From: an uncultured bacterium
GTDB lineage: Bacteria; Myxococcota_A; UBA796; CAJQPC01
Direction of reading: 5' to 3'
DNA: 62,928 nucleotides
Assembly: GCA_905480105.1 (NCBI GenBank)
Contig: CAJQPC010000039.1
Coordinates: forward strand, 1 to 62,928
Positions 46,578 to 54,121 of this stretch are shown piece after piece (within the stretch, counting starts at the first letter, position 1; every line of letters starts with the position of its first letter). Under the pieces are notes generated by a model, which was not told the origin of the DNA, made no database searches, and saw only the letters and a program-made list of their open reading frames with translations. The translations under genes were made by a program, and so were the position numbers.

Positions 46578-47936
46578 ATGGCCCACGTTCTCATCATCGG
46601 TGCCGGCATCTCCGGGCTCTCCGTCGCCGAGTTTTTGCGGGAGCACCACCAGGTCACCGTCCTGGAGGCTGGGCCCGAGCCGGGCGGGAAGGTGCGCAGC
46701 GAGCACGTGGACGGCTTTACTTTCGACAGGGCTGCGAACGGGTGGTTGGACAACGAGCCGGCCATGCAGCGCCTCCTGGAGCGCCTAAACCTGGGCCAGC
46801 AGCTCATCCAGGGCCCTGTTGGAGATCCCCGCTACGTCGTGCACCAGGGCCAGATGGTGGCCTTGCCGTCCAAACCCCAGGGACTTGTCGGCAGCCCACT
46901 GCTGTCCATCGGCGCCAAGCTACGGCTGATCTGGGAGCTCTTCGCGCCCGGCTTTGACGGCGAGGAGAGCATCGGCCAGTTCATGCGCCGCCGCATCGGT
47001 CCCCAGCCCACCGAGCGCTTGGTTCAACCGTTTGTCACAGGCATCTACGCCGGCGACGTGGACCACCTCTCCATGCAGGCCTGCTTCCCGGTGCTCAAGG
47101 AGCTCGAATCCAAGCACGGCTCGCTTTGGCGTGCAGTCCGCAAGCAGGGGCGTCCCATTCCTGGACGGCTCACGTCCCTAAGAGGAGGATCCGGCGAGTT
47201 GGGGCAGGCCCTCGCTGCTCGGAACACGGTTTTATTCAACCATCGGGCCATAGAGATCTCCCACAACCAAGGCCAGTGGACCGTCGTCTCCGACCAAGGC
47301 ACCCACCATGCCGATGCGCTGGTTCTCGCAGGCCCGGGACACGCCATGGCCCAACTCCAGGGCTTGGATCCCACCCTGGCAGGCACCATGGGTGCGATCC
47401 CGTATGCGCCCGTGGCTGTGGTCTGCCAGGGACTCCCCAAGGACGGCTGGGCCCCACCCAAGGGTTTTGGTGTGCTCGTCCCCAAGGCCGAGAAGCTGGG
47501 AATCTTGGGCACCCTGTTCTCCAGCAGCATTTTCCCGTCGCGCGCACCGGCCGATGGCATCATCCTGCGCACCCTCGTGGGCGGCGCGCTCTTTCCGCGT
47601 CAAGCTGCTTTAGAGTCCGATGCTCTGCTGGAGATCGTGCGTCGGGACAACGCCAAGCTCTTGGGCCCCCTGCCCAAGCCCCGGGTCACGCGCGTCTACA
47701 AGCACGCCCGCGCCATTCCTCAATACACCCTGGGACACACCGGTCGCGTCGCTGCGGTGCGGGAGGCGAGCCAAGCGCACCCGGGCCTTTTTGTCACTGG
47801 AAACCACCTGGATGGGGTCGCGGTAAAGTCCTGTGCGAGCGCTGGGGAGAAGCTCGCAGGCGCAGTGATCGACTACCTTCAGGGCCAACACTTATGTGAC
47901 AGCCCTTTCGCATCCCGCACGCCGCTGACAGACTGA
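46578..47936 (+). CDS. hemY: Protoporphyrinogen oxidase, HemY type
   Basis: A 452-residue FAD enzyme of the oxygen-dependent HemY/PPOX family, which removes six electrons from protoporphyrinogen IX. FAD-binding GAGISGLSVAEFLREHH at the N-terminus and GGKVRSE; FVTGIYAGDVDHLSMQACFP is the family signature in the substrate lobe; the C-terminal FAD contact is LFVTGNHLDGVAV. The in-frame region upstream to 46101 is antisense to bioD and codes nothing recognisable, so it was excluded. Together with hemE at 55.2-56.2 kb this gives two haem-pathway genes in the window. Confidence 0.9.
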   Translation: MAHVLIIGAGISGLSVAEFLREHHQVTVLEAGPEPGGKVRSEHVDGFTFDRAANGWLDNEPAMQRLLERLNLGQQLIQGPVGDPRYVVHQGQMVALPSKPQGLVGSPLLSIGAKLRLIWELFAPGFDGEESIGQFMRRRIGPQPTERLVQPFVTGIYAGDVDHLSMQACFPVLKELESKHGSLWRAVRKQGRPIPGRLTSLRGGSGELGQALAARNTVLFNHRAIEISHNQGQWTVVSDQGTHHADALVLAGPGHAMAQLQGLDPTLAGTMGAIPYAPVAVVCQGLPKDGWAPPKGFGVLVPKAEKLGILGTLFSSSIFPSRAPADGIILRTLVGGALFPRQAALESDALLEIVRRDNAKLLGPLPKPRVTRVYKHARAIPQYTLGHTGRVAAVREASQAHPGLFVTGNHLDGVAVKSCASAGEKLAGAVIDYLQGQHLCDSPFASRTPLTD

Positions 47937-48014
47937 GCCAACAAACCACCTCTCGTTGACGCAGCGACTCGTCCCTTTGGGACAGGGGGCGGTCGTCCCT
48001 GCACCGGAGCCTCC

Positions 48015-49607
48015 ATGCTTGTCGTTCTCTCTCTGTTGGCCTGCACCAATCCGGTCGAAGAGACCCCCGATGATACCGGGACGGAAGTCGTGGTCCCCAC
48101 CTGTGACGATGGGCTGCTACAGAACGCGTGGGTGACCCCAGAGGCGGATCCGGTCTCCGAGCGCCGGGCCACGGCCGCAGACGCAACGATTTCCCTGGCC
48201 AATGGCGAGACCGTACAATTGAGCGCGGGCTGGCAGGGCTGCGAGACCTGGATCTTCATCCCGCACAAGCCCAAGAACTTCTCTGGGGTCTACCTCTGGG
48301 AAGACGGTCTGGCCGATCTGGTTGACCTAAGCCCAGCAAACACCCGCTACGTCTTCTTCGTGGACGGTCTGTACTTGGACTCCGCCACGGAGATCTTCGA
48401 CGCGCAGCAGGCGCGGGTGGACAGCTACCTGGCCACGCTCTCGGAGGAGGACGCCGCGATCTGGAAGGACCGCTTGTTGGTGGTCTCGGGCAGCACCAAG
48501 GAGGGCTGGGGTGGCTGGCTCCCCCGCGCGCTCTCGGCGGATCCCTTTGAGAACGGGATGGTCATCGACCGCTCCCAGAAGCTGAGAGGGATTGGGGGCT
48601 ATGCCGATGTGGAGTATTACGACGCCGATGTGCGCTGGTACGACAGCCGCCTGCGTCGTGTGGCCCATGAAGCGGACTACTTGAACTGGGAAGAGCAGCA
48701 GCGCCAGGAGATCTTGGTGCACGAAGCCGACTCGGTTCGCGTGCCTTTCTGGGGTGGCGAGGTCCTCTCCCAGTACGAGGACATCACCGTCACCATGCCC
48801 GATGATCTGTCCACTTTCGATACCCTGGAGATCGAAGTGCTGATGGAGTGCCCCGACCGCGGTGAAATGGAGCAGGGCAACTGCGGCGCCTGGGACTACC
48901 TGGGTCACATGTGGGTGCTGGGCCCTGACGGTGAGACCTGGATGGAGATGGCCCGCTACATCACCACCTACCACCGCGAGTCCCACTGGTTCGTGGACGC
49001 CACCCACGCCATGCCTTGGCTACAAGCCGGTCAGGAACACACCTTCCGCTACGAGTGGGCTCCTTCCTGGAATGTGCAGCCTACCGGCGTGACCGCGTCC
49101 CTTCGCTTCTCGAATCAGGGCAAGGGCTACCGGCCTGTGGCGACCACCGACCTGCACACCGGTGGCAGCTTTAATGCTTCCTACAACGACGGCCGTGAGG
49201 CAATCGAGGTCGAGATCTCGGCCGACGCCAAGAAGGTGGAGTTTATGAGCCTGGTCACAGGTCACGGCGGCGCCACCAACAACTGCGCGGAGTTCTGTGA
49301 CCACCGGCACGCCTGGGATGTGGACGGTACAGTCACTGTGCAGGACTTCCCGGAAGTGGGCGACTCTGAGGGGTGCTCAGCCCGTTCTGGGGAGGGCGTT
49401 GTTGCCAACCAGCCTGGAACGTGGTGGTTCGGACGCGGCGGCTGGTGTCCCGGTGAGAAGGTTCACCCCTTCGTCATCGATGCGACCGATGCAGCTGCCG
49501 ACGGCAAGGTCAGCGTGGGCTACAGCGCGAACTACGCGGCTGCAATCAGCATTCCCAATGACAGTGGGAACATTGAGCTGCGGAGCTGGTTGGTTGTTTA
49601 CGAGTAG
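48015..49607 (+). CDS. PNGase F-like lipoprotein (peptide-N-glycosidase family)
   Basis: A 530-residue lipoprotein; MLVVLSLLAC is the only possible start and gives a 10-residue uncharged signal. PNGase F features: CPDRGEMEQGNCGAWDYLGH (N-terminal eight-stranded domain), RYITTYHRESHWFVDATH, and C-terminal TGHGGATNNCAEFCDHRH followed by PGTWWFGRGGWCPGEK. The family cleaves the amide between N-glycans and asparagine, which would let the cell strip eukaryotic-type glycoproteins. An N-terminal domain of about 200 residues has no clear family. Two parts of this gene region recur in damaged form 1.1-1.4 kb downstream. Confidence 0.88.
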   Translation: MLVVLSLLACTNPVEETPDDTGTEVVVPTCDDGLLQNAWVTPEADPVSERRATAADATISLANGETVQLSAGWQGCETWIFIPHKPKNFSGVYLWEDGLADLVDLSPANTRYVFFVDGLYLDSATEIFDAQQARVDSYLATLSEEDAAIWKDRLLVVSGSTKEGWGGWLPRALSADPFENGMVIDRSQKLRGIGGYADVEYYDADVRWYDSRLRRVAHEADYLNWEEQQRQEILVHEADSVRVPFWGGEVLSQYEDITVTMPDDLSTFDTLEIEVLMECPDRGEMEQGNCGAWDYLGHMWVLGPDGETWMEMARYITTYHRESHWFVDATHAMPWLQAGQEHTFRYEWAPSWNVQPTGVTASLRFSNQGKGYRPVATTDLHTGGSFNASYNDGREAIEVEISADAKKVEFMSLVTGHGGATNNCAEFCDHRHAWDVDGTVTVQDFPEVGDSEGCSARSGEGVVANQPGTWWFGRGGWCPGEKVHPFVIDATDAAADGKVSVGYSANYAAAISIPNDSGNIELRSWLVVYE

Positions 49608-49620
49608 GTGGGTGGGGCGA

Positions 49621-49826
49621 GCGCTGCAAGAACAGGCCGAGCTGCTCGTCGTGGTAGCTGATCTCACCGTGACAAATCGCTTCGGCCCACTGGTGGGTTG
49701 TGTCGGTGATTTACCAGTTTACATCTGATGTCTTAGCCTGTGCTTAGCTGTCTAAGGCCTGGCCCAGGGAGCCGCGGAAGGGCTCGGGAAAGTAGGGGTC
49801 GATGAACTTGCGGGGCGCGATGTTTG
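49621..49826 (-). pseudogene. Decayed partial copy of the sulfatase-family gene
   Basis: This stretch aligns base for base, with scattered changes, to 51689-51893 inside the intact minus-strand sulfatase gene. Shared runs include CAAGAACAGGCCGAG, TGCTCGTCGTGGTAGCTGAT and GGCTCGGGAAAGTAGGGG. It represents about 68 codons from the middle of that protein and is broken by frameshifts. It begins only 13 nt after the PNGase F stop. Confidence 0.85.
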
Positions 49827-49854
49827 CAGGTCGAGTCACGCTGTGAATCCGGAA

Positions 49855-50110
49855 GGTCCTTTGGACACCTTCGAGGAGGATGACCCTGGCCACGACCGAG
49901 ATGAGCGTCGTCAAACCTGGGTGACCACAGACCTTTCATGGCTGCCTGAATCGCGAGACTGGGTCGGAATGAAGCGCATCGTCTGCGTCGAGGCGTACCG
50001 AAAGCCGTTGGACAAGCCGGCTTGGACCCACCGCAGATTCTACCGGAGCAGCCTCGACATCCCGACGGCTGAGCAGGTCGCCCGAGCCGTCCGTGCACAC
50101 TTGGGCCCCG
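49855..50110 (+). mobile_element. Fragment of an ISAs1-family transposase
   Basis: An 85-residue piece of a DDE transposase of the ISAs1/H-repeat type: DERRQTWVTTDLSWLPESRD, MKRIVCVEAYR, RRFYRSSL and AEQVARAVRAHLG. In intact family members the last motif continues HWGIEN-LHWVLDV; here the sequence switches to unrelated residues after HLGP, so the copy is truncated at its 3' side. The open frame runs from 49843 to 50190. No terminal inverted repeats were found. Confidence 0.75.
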
Positions 50111-50186
50111 CTGAATTTGGCAAAGGTTGTGGTAGAACCATGCGGATAGCTGAACTGAACGCTGATTTTATGCAGCAAGGAGTTGG

Positions 50187-50618
50187 ATGATGCGTGCGCT
50201 TCACTCGGTCGTGGGTCTGTGTTGTGTGTTCACTTTGGCGTGCGGCGGCGCCTCGGAGTCCATCGAGCTGGCAGAGGAGCTCAGCGAGCTGAGCGCGGTC
50301 ATGGATCCGTCGGGTACCCAGGGGTGTCTGGCTGATTGCATGAAGCTCAGCACCGAGGCGATGGAGCTCGCGGAGGCGGGCAAGACCACGGCGTCCATGC
50401 AGAAGAGTCAGGAGTCGATGGCCTGCAGCTCTCGCTGTGAAGAGGGCGGCGGACGAGCGGCGGCCGCCGCGGACGGGGTGGGAGACAACATCACCGGCTG
50501 TCTGGCTGAGTGCATGACCTACAGCACGAAGGCGATGGCGCTCGCCGAAGCCGGAGACCTCTCGGGTTCGATGAAGATGAATGAGGAGGCCATGGCTTGT
50601 CAGTCAAGATGTGAGTGA
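50187..50618 (+). CDS. Lipoprotein with two twin-CX3C helical-hairpin repeats
   Basis: A 143-residue protein with an AAGGAG ribosome site and a lipobox FTLAC. Two homologous units of about 40 residues make up most of it: GCLADCM...SMACSSRCE and GCLAECM...AMACQSRCE, each with two CX3C pairs separated by a predicted helix-turn rich in Ala, Glu and Met (AMELAEAG and AMALAEAG). The paired CX3C layout recalls CHCH/small-Tim helical hairpins locked by two disulfides, but I cannot assign a family. It is intact although everything around it is broken. ATG at 50190 is an alternative start. Confidence 0.75.
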   Translation: MMRALHSVVGLCCVFTLACGGASESIELAEELSELSAVMDPSGTQGCLADCMKLSTEAMELAEAGKTTASMQKSQESMACSSRCEEGGGRAAAAADGVGDNITGCLAECMTYSTKAMALAEAGDLSGSMKMNEEAMACQSRCE

Positions 50619-50624
50619 CGGTCT

Positions 50625-50783
50625 GTGCCAGACACCACTCATCTGAACGCGCCCATCCACGTCCCCATCGAGCGGGTCTTCGATCTGGCACGCAGCACCG
50701 ACGCCCATCTGGATTCCGCGGCGGCCACGCAGGAGCGCGCGGTCGGTGGGCGGACGTCTGGAATGTGCAGCCGACCGGCGTGA
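50625..50783 (+). pseudogene. N-terminal fragment of an SRPBCC (START-like) protein joined to PNGase F sequence
   Basis: From GTG 50625 the frame reads LNAPIHVPIERVFDLARSTD and then ERAVGGRTSG, the opening of SRPBCC-fold proteins. The next codons (MCSRPA, stop) already belong to out-of-frame PNGase F DNA, so the gene is cut after about 45 residues. The junction falls in TCTGGAATG, shared with TCCTGGAATG of the PNGase F gene. Confidence 0.65.
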
Positions 50784-51052
50784 CCGCGTTCCTTCGCTTC
50801 TTGAATCAGGGCAAGGGCTACCGGCCTGTTGCGACCACCGACATGCACACCGGTGGCAGCTTTAATGCTTCCTACAACGACGGCCGTGAGGCGATCGAGG
50901 TCGAGATCTCGGCCGCCACCAACAACTGCGTGGAGTTCTGTGACCACCGGCACGCCTGGGATGTGGACGGTACAGTCACCGTGCAGGACTTCCCGGAAGT
51001 GGGCGACTCTGAGGGGTGCTCAGCCCGTGCTGGGGAGGGCGTTGTTGCCAAC
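50757..51052 (+). pseudogene. Partial duplicate of the PNGase F-like gene with a 48-bp deletion
   Basis: Nearly identical to about 49067-49410 of the intact gene, but it lacks exactly 16 codons (those from DAKKVEF to TGHGG) between EVEISA and ATNNC. It stays in frame within the copy but has no start or signal and ends in unrelated bases 30 nt before the opposing sulfatase stop. The removed segment includes the Gly-His-Gly of the C-terminal domain. Confidence 0.9.
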
Positions 51053-51082
51053 TTGGTTGGAGGATCTCCAACCAGCCGCCGC

Positions 51083-53278
51083 TCAATGCTCGAAGTAGCC
51101 CAAGGCCTCGAGCTGTTCGGCGAGCTCGCCGTCGATGGCGATGTCCTCTGAACCCAGGTCCTTCTCGGTGGCCTGTCCAAAGCCCACGCCGCCCTTGTCC
51201 GGGCTGGCCAGGCTCTCGCCCATGTAGACCTCGCAGGCACGACGGGCGATCCAAGCGGTCTCGTCCAGATCCTCGGTCTCGCCAGGGTCACTGGCGAGGT
51301 TGTAGAGCTCGACCCAATCGCCGGTGCTGACCATCATCTTCCAGTCCCCGACCCGAACGGCGCGCTTGCCACTCAGAAAGTCGCTGACCGCGTATCCGGG
51401 GCGCTGTGTTGGCTGGTTGGCCACGGTAGGCATGAGGGTGCGTCCGTCCATGCCGGTGTGCTCGATGTTGAGCAGGTCCAGGATGGTGGGGGACAGGTCC
51501 ACTTGCTCGACCACATCGGTGACCACGCCGGCTTGCAGGCGCTTGGGGTCGCGGATGATGAGAGGGGCGCGAATCAGCTCCTCGTACAAGCTGTGGCCGT
51601 GGCCATAGCGGCCGTGCTCGCCCACTTCTTCGCCGTGGTCGTTGGTGATGATGACCACGGCGTCGTCCAGCCAGCCTGAAGTGCTCAAGCGCTCCAAGAA
51701 CAGGCCGAGTTGCTCGTCGTGGTAGCTGATTTCAGCGTGATAAAGCGCCTCGATCCACTGGTGGTCCGTCTCGGTAATTTTCTTCTTTCCCTTTGAGATA
51801 TCAGCCTGGGCGTAGCCGTCCAAAATCTGACCCAGAGACCCACGGTAGGGCTCGGGAAAGTAGGGGTCGATGAACTTGCGGGGCACGATGTACGGGACGT
51901 GGGGATCGATGGTCTGGATGTAGATGAAGGACTTCTCAGACGGGTTCTTCTCGATGTAGTTGCCGGCCACCGTGAAGACGTTCTCCGCGCCCGTGTTGCG
52001 GGACTCGCGGATGAAGTTGGTGAAGTGGTCCCAGCCCTGGTTGAACCCAAAGCTCTTGGAGACAAAGCCGTTGGCGATGAATGCTGCGGTCTGAAAGCCG
52101 TCGTCTTGCAAGATCTCCGGCAGCAGCTCGACTTCTTTCTTGAGCTTGGAGCTCTCTTTCTTGGCCTGGTGGGTCACCGGGCGCAGGCCGCTCAGGTTGG
52201 TGGCCACGCTGGGCTTGGTCCAGTTCTCGTTGTCGTAGGCATTCAGGAAGACCACGCCTTCCGCCGCCAGCTTGTCCACCACCGGGGTATTCACGCCATT
52301 GTCGGGGTCCCAGGCGGCAAAGACATCGGCGCGCACCGTGTCGATCAAGATGACCAGTACCTTGGTGGGGGCGCTCTCGTCGATGACCTGGGCAAAGGGC
52401 TTCACGGTATCCACGCGCAGCTGGGGCTTGCCCCAATCTACGGGTCCGTCCTGGCTGGTCAGGGAGAGCTTCACCATCTTGCCGGAGACTGGGGATAGGT
52501 CTACAACGACCTCGCCGGCGGGGGCTGTGTGACGCGCCAGCTCTTGGGAAGCTTGGCCGTCGACCTGGGCCGAGATCACTGCAGTGCCGGATCCACTTCC
52601 ATCAAAAACCAGGGTAGACCCTTCGGGAACCTCCAGGTAGAAGTCCCAGCTTCGGGGGGTGGGAGCAGGGAGAACCTTGGCCAACTCTTTGCGCGCGACG
52701 GGAACCGGATCTGCGTTCACTCCTTCGAGTGGAAGCGCGCCCGAGGCCAACCAGATCCAGTCGACCTGTGCGCGTGGACCCTTGGGATTGCTGCGCTTAA
52801 AGTCCAGCTGGAGGCGGTGTCTGCCGGCCGAGAGATCTTGTACAGGCAGGCGCACGCTGCCCCAACCTTCGGGGACGGGCACATCACCGAGCGACTTGCC
52901 GTTGGCCCGCACGGTCAGGACCTGGTCGGCCACCGGTGAGCGCAGCTGCACCACGATCTCGGTGGGTACCTGGCTCTCTTGCACCCAGACATCCACCCAT
53001 TGGCGCTTTGCGGGTGCGTTGGCATAGCTCAGAGGGCCCTCGCTTCCAAGCTCTCCCCAGCCGTTGTCCCAGCCGCCGCGGGTGTACTTGTGCTGGTCGG
53101 GTGCGCCCATGTCGATGAGCAGTCCGGAGACATCGAGCTCGGCCCGCCAGGATTCCTGGATCAGGTCACGCCAGAGCGCCGTGGTCTCCCGATGGGTGGG
53201 TGGGGGCGGCGGCGGCGGCTCCGCGGGGGGCGGAGGGGTGGAACCGTTGCAAGCGAGTAGGGCAATAGTCAGCAGCAT
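51083..53278 (-). CDS. Sulfatase-family lipoprotein with N-terminal accessory domains
   Basis: A 731-residue lipoprotein. The signal MLLTIALLAC (start 53278; the upstream extension to 53509 is hydrophilic) is followed by a proline-rich spacer. An approximately 260-residue N-terminal part has two beta-sandwich-like segments of carbohydrate-binding appearance. The alkaline-phosphatase-superfamily core follows: VLVILIDTVRADV (metal Asp intact), WTKPSVATNLSG (Thr nucleophile), IQTIDPHVPY, ITNDHGEEVGEHG, GHGHSLYEE and the LEALGYFEH tail. Thr instead of Cys means no formylglycine; phosphodiesterase or phosphoethanolamine-type chemistry is possible. Convergent with the PNGase F gene across a recombined interval. 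Confidence 0.9.
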   Translation of the reverse strand: MLLTIALLACNGSTPPPPAEPPPPPPPTHRETTALWRDLIQESWRAELDVSGLLIDMGAPDQHKYTRGGWDNGWGELGSEGPLSYANAPAKRQWVDVWVQESQVPTEIVVQLRSPVADQVLTVRANGKSLGDVPVPEGWGSVRLPVQDLSAGRHRLQLDFKRSNPKGPRAQVDWIWLASGALPLEGVNADPVPVARKELAKVLPAPTPRSWDFYLEVPEGSTLVFDGSGSGTAVISAQVDGQASQELARHTAPAGEVVVDLSPVSGKMVKLSLTSQDGPVDWGKPQLRVDTVKPFAQVIDESAPTKVLVILIDTVRADVFAAWDPDNGVNTPVVDKLAAEGVVFLNAYDNENWTKPSVATNLSGLRPVTHQAKKESSKLKKEVELLPEILQDDGFQTAAFIANGFVSKSFGFNQGWDHFTNFIRESRNTGAENVFTVAGNYIEKNPSEKSFIYIQTIDPHVPYIVPRKFIDPYFPEPYRGSLGQILDGYAQADISKGKKKITETDHQWIEALYHAEISYHDEQLGLFLERLSTSGWLDDAVVIITNDHGEEVGEHGRYGHGHSLYEELIRAPLIIRDPKRLQAGVVTDVVEQVDLSPTILDLLNIEHTGMDGRTLMPTVANQPTQRPGYAVSDFLSGKRAVRVGDWKMMVSTGDWVELYNLASDPGETEDLDETAWIARRACEVYMGESLASPDKGGVGFGQATEKDLGSEDIAIDGELAEQLEALGYFEH

Positions 53279-53618
53279 GGGTGCTTTCTTAGCGCACTCG
53301 TTCTCAAATGGGGAGAGACAATCTGTTGCGATGTCAATGGTTCGCGCTTTTTGTAAGCGCCACGGCCTTGGCCAGGTTGTTTCGTGGGGCCTGCCGGCTC
53401 TCGCTGTTCGGCTGGGCGCCGTGGATGGCGGCTGTCGAGATGACTGCAAGATTCTGAGCCCAGGGGCACCCTGATGCACGTCAAAAGCGGCAAACAGGTC
53501 TTGGGCCACCGTCCAATAAGCCAGCCTCGATAGGCTGTTTGGCTGTGTCGTAGCGGAGATGTAGGGTCACGAATTGACCGAGTGCGTCCAGGGTTCAGTG
53601 AGAGGTTAGGAGGCTCCT
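53279..53618. other. Intergenic region, divergent, no gene recognised
   Basis: 340 nt. It contains a small perfect hairpin CAGCCTCGATAGGCTG (6-bp stem) near 53520-53540 and an AGGAGG ribosome site just before the next start. No other feature was found. Confidence 0.4.
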
Positions 53619-54119
53619 ATGGCGCCAGTCACCATCACCTACAGCCTCTCCCAAGAGGAATACCTGCGCGCCAGCACCCAGCTCTGGGATCACCGCGTCG
53701 TAGGGGACTACGTCAACTGGGTCATGGTTGTTCTGGTGGCTGCCTTGGGCGGTTTTCTGGTCTTTCAGGGCGCCATTCTGGGCTGGGGCGCGCTGGGCGT
53801 CGCTGGGTCGGTGGCCGGCCTGACCCTCTCTCGGCGCTTTTTTTGGCGCAGCGCCTACAAGCTGGCCCACAAGTATGAAAAGCCCATCATGGTGCGCTTC
53901 GACGACCAGGAGATCCAGACCACCACCTGGCTCAAGAGCGGTACCGTGCCTTACGAGAGCTACAAGACCTACTTGATGAGTGAGGAGTTCTTGCTGCTAC
54001 TGATCGACAGCAAGCGCTTTTCGATCCTGCCAACGTCAGCCTTTGCAGATGGGGATCTGGACCGCATCCAAGGCCACCTTGAGAAGCATCTAAAGCCGGA
54101 GCACAAGCGCTGGTTCTGA
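53619..54119 (+). CDS. YcxB-like membrane protein
   Basis: A 166-residue protein with two adjacent hydrophobic segments (about 32-70) and a C-terminal domain IMVRFDDQEIQTTTWLKSGT, then SYKTYLMSEEFLLLLIDSKR and ILPTSAF, which is the YcxB-like pattern (PF14317). The family has no established biochemical role. AGGAGG lies before the ATG. It ends 2 nt before the stop of the convergent MORN gene. Confidence 0.75.
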   Translation: MAPVTITYSLSQEEYLRASTQLWDHRVVGDYVNWVMVVLVAALGGFLVFQGAILGWGALGVAGSVAGLTLSRRFFWRSAYKLAHKYEKPIMVRFDDQEIQTTTWLKSGTVPYESYKTYLMSEEFLLLLIDSKRFSILPTSAFADGDLDRIQGHLEKHLKPEHKRWF

Positions 54120-54121
54120 CC

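Noticed and set aside
49855..50110. A complete ISAs1 insertion sequence
   Set aside because: Only about 85 codons of the transposase remain and no terminal inverted repeats or target duplication were found.
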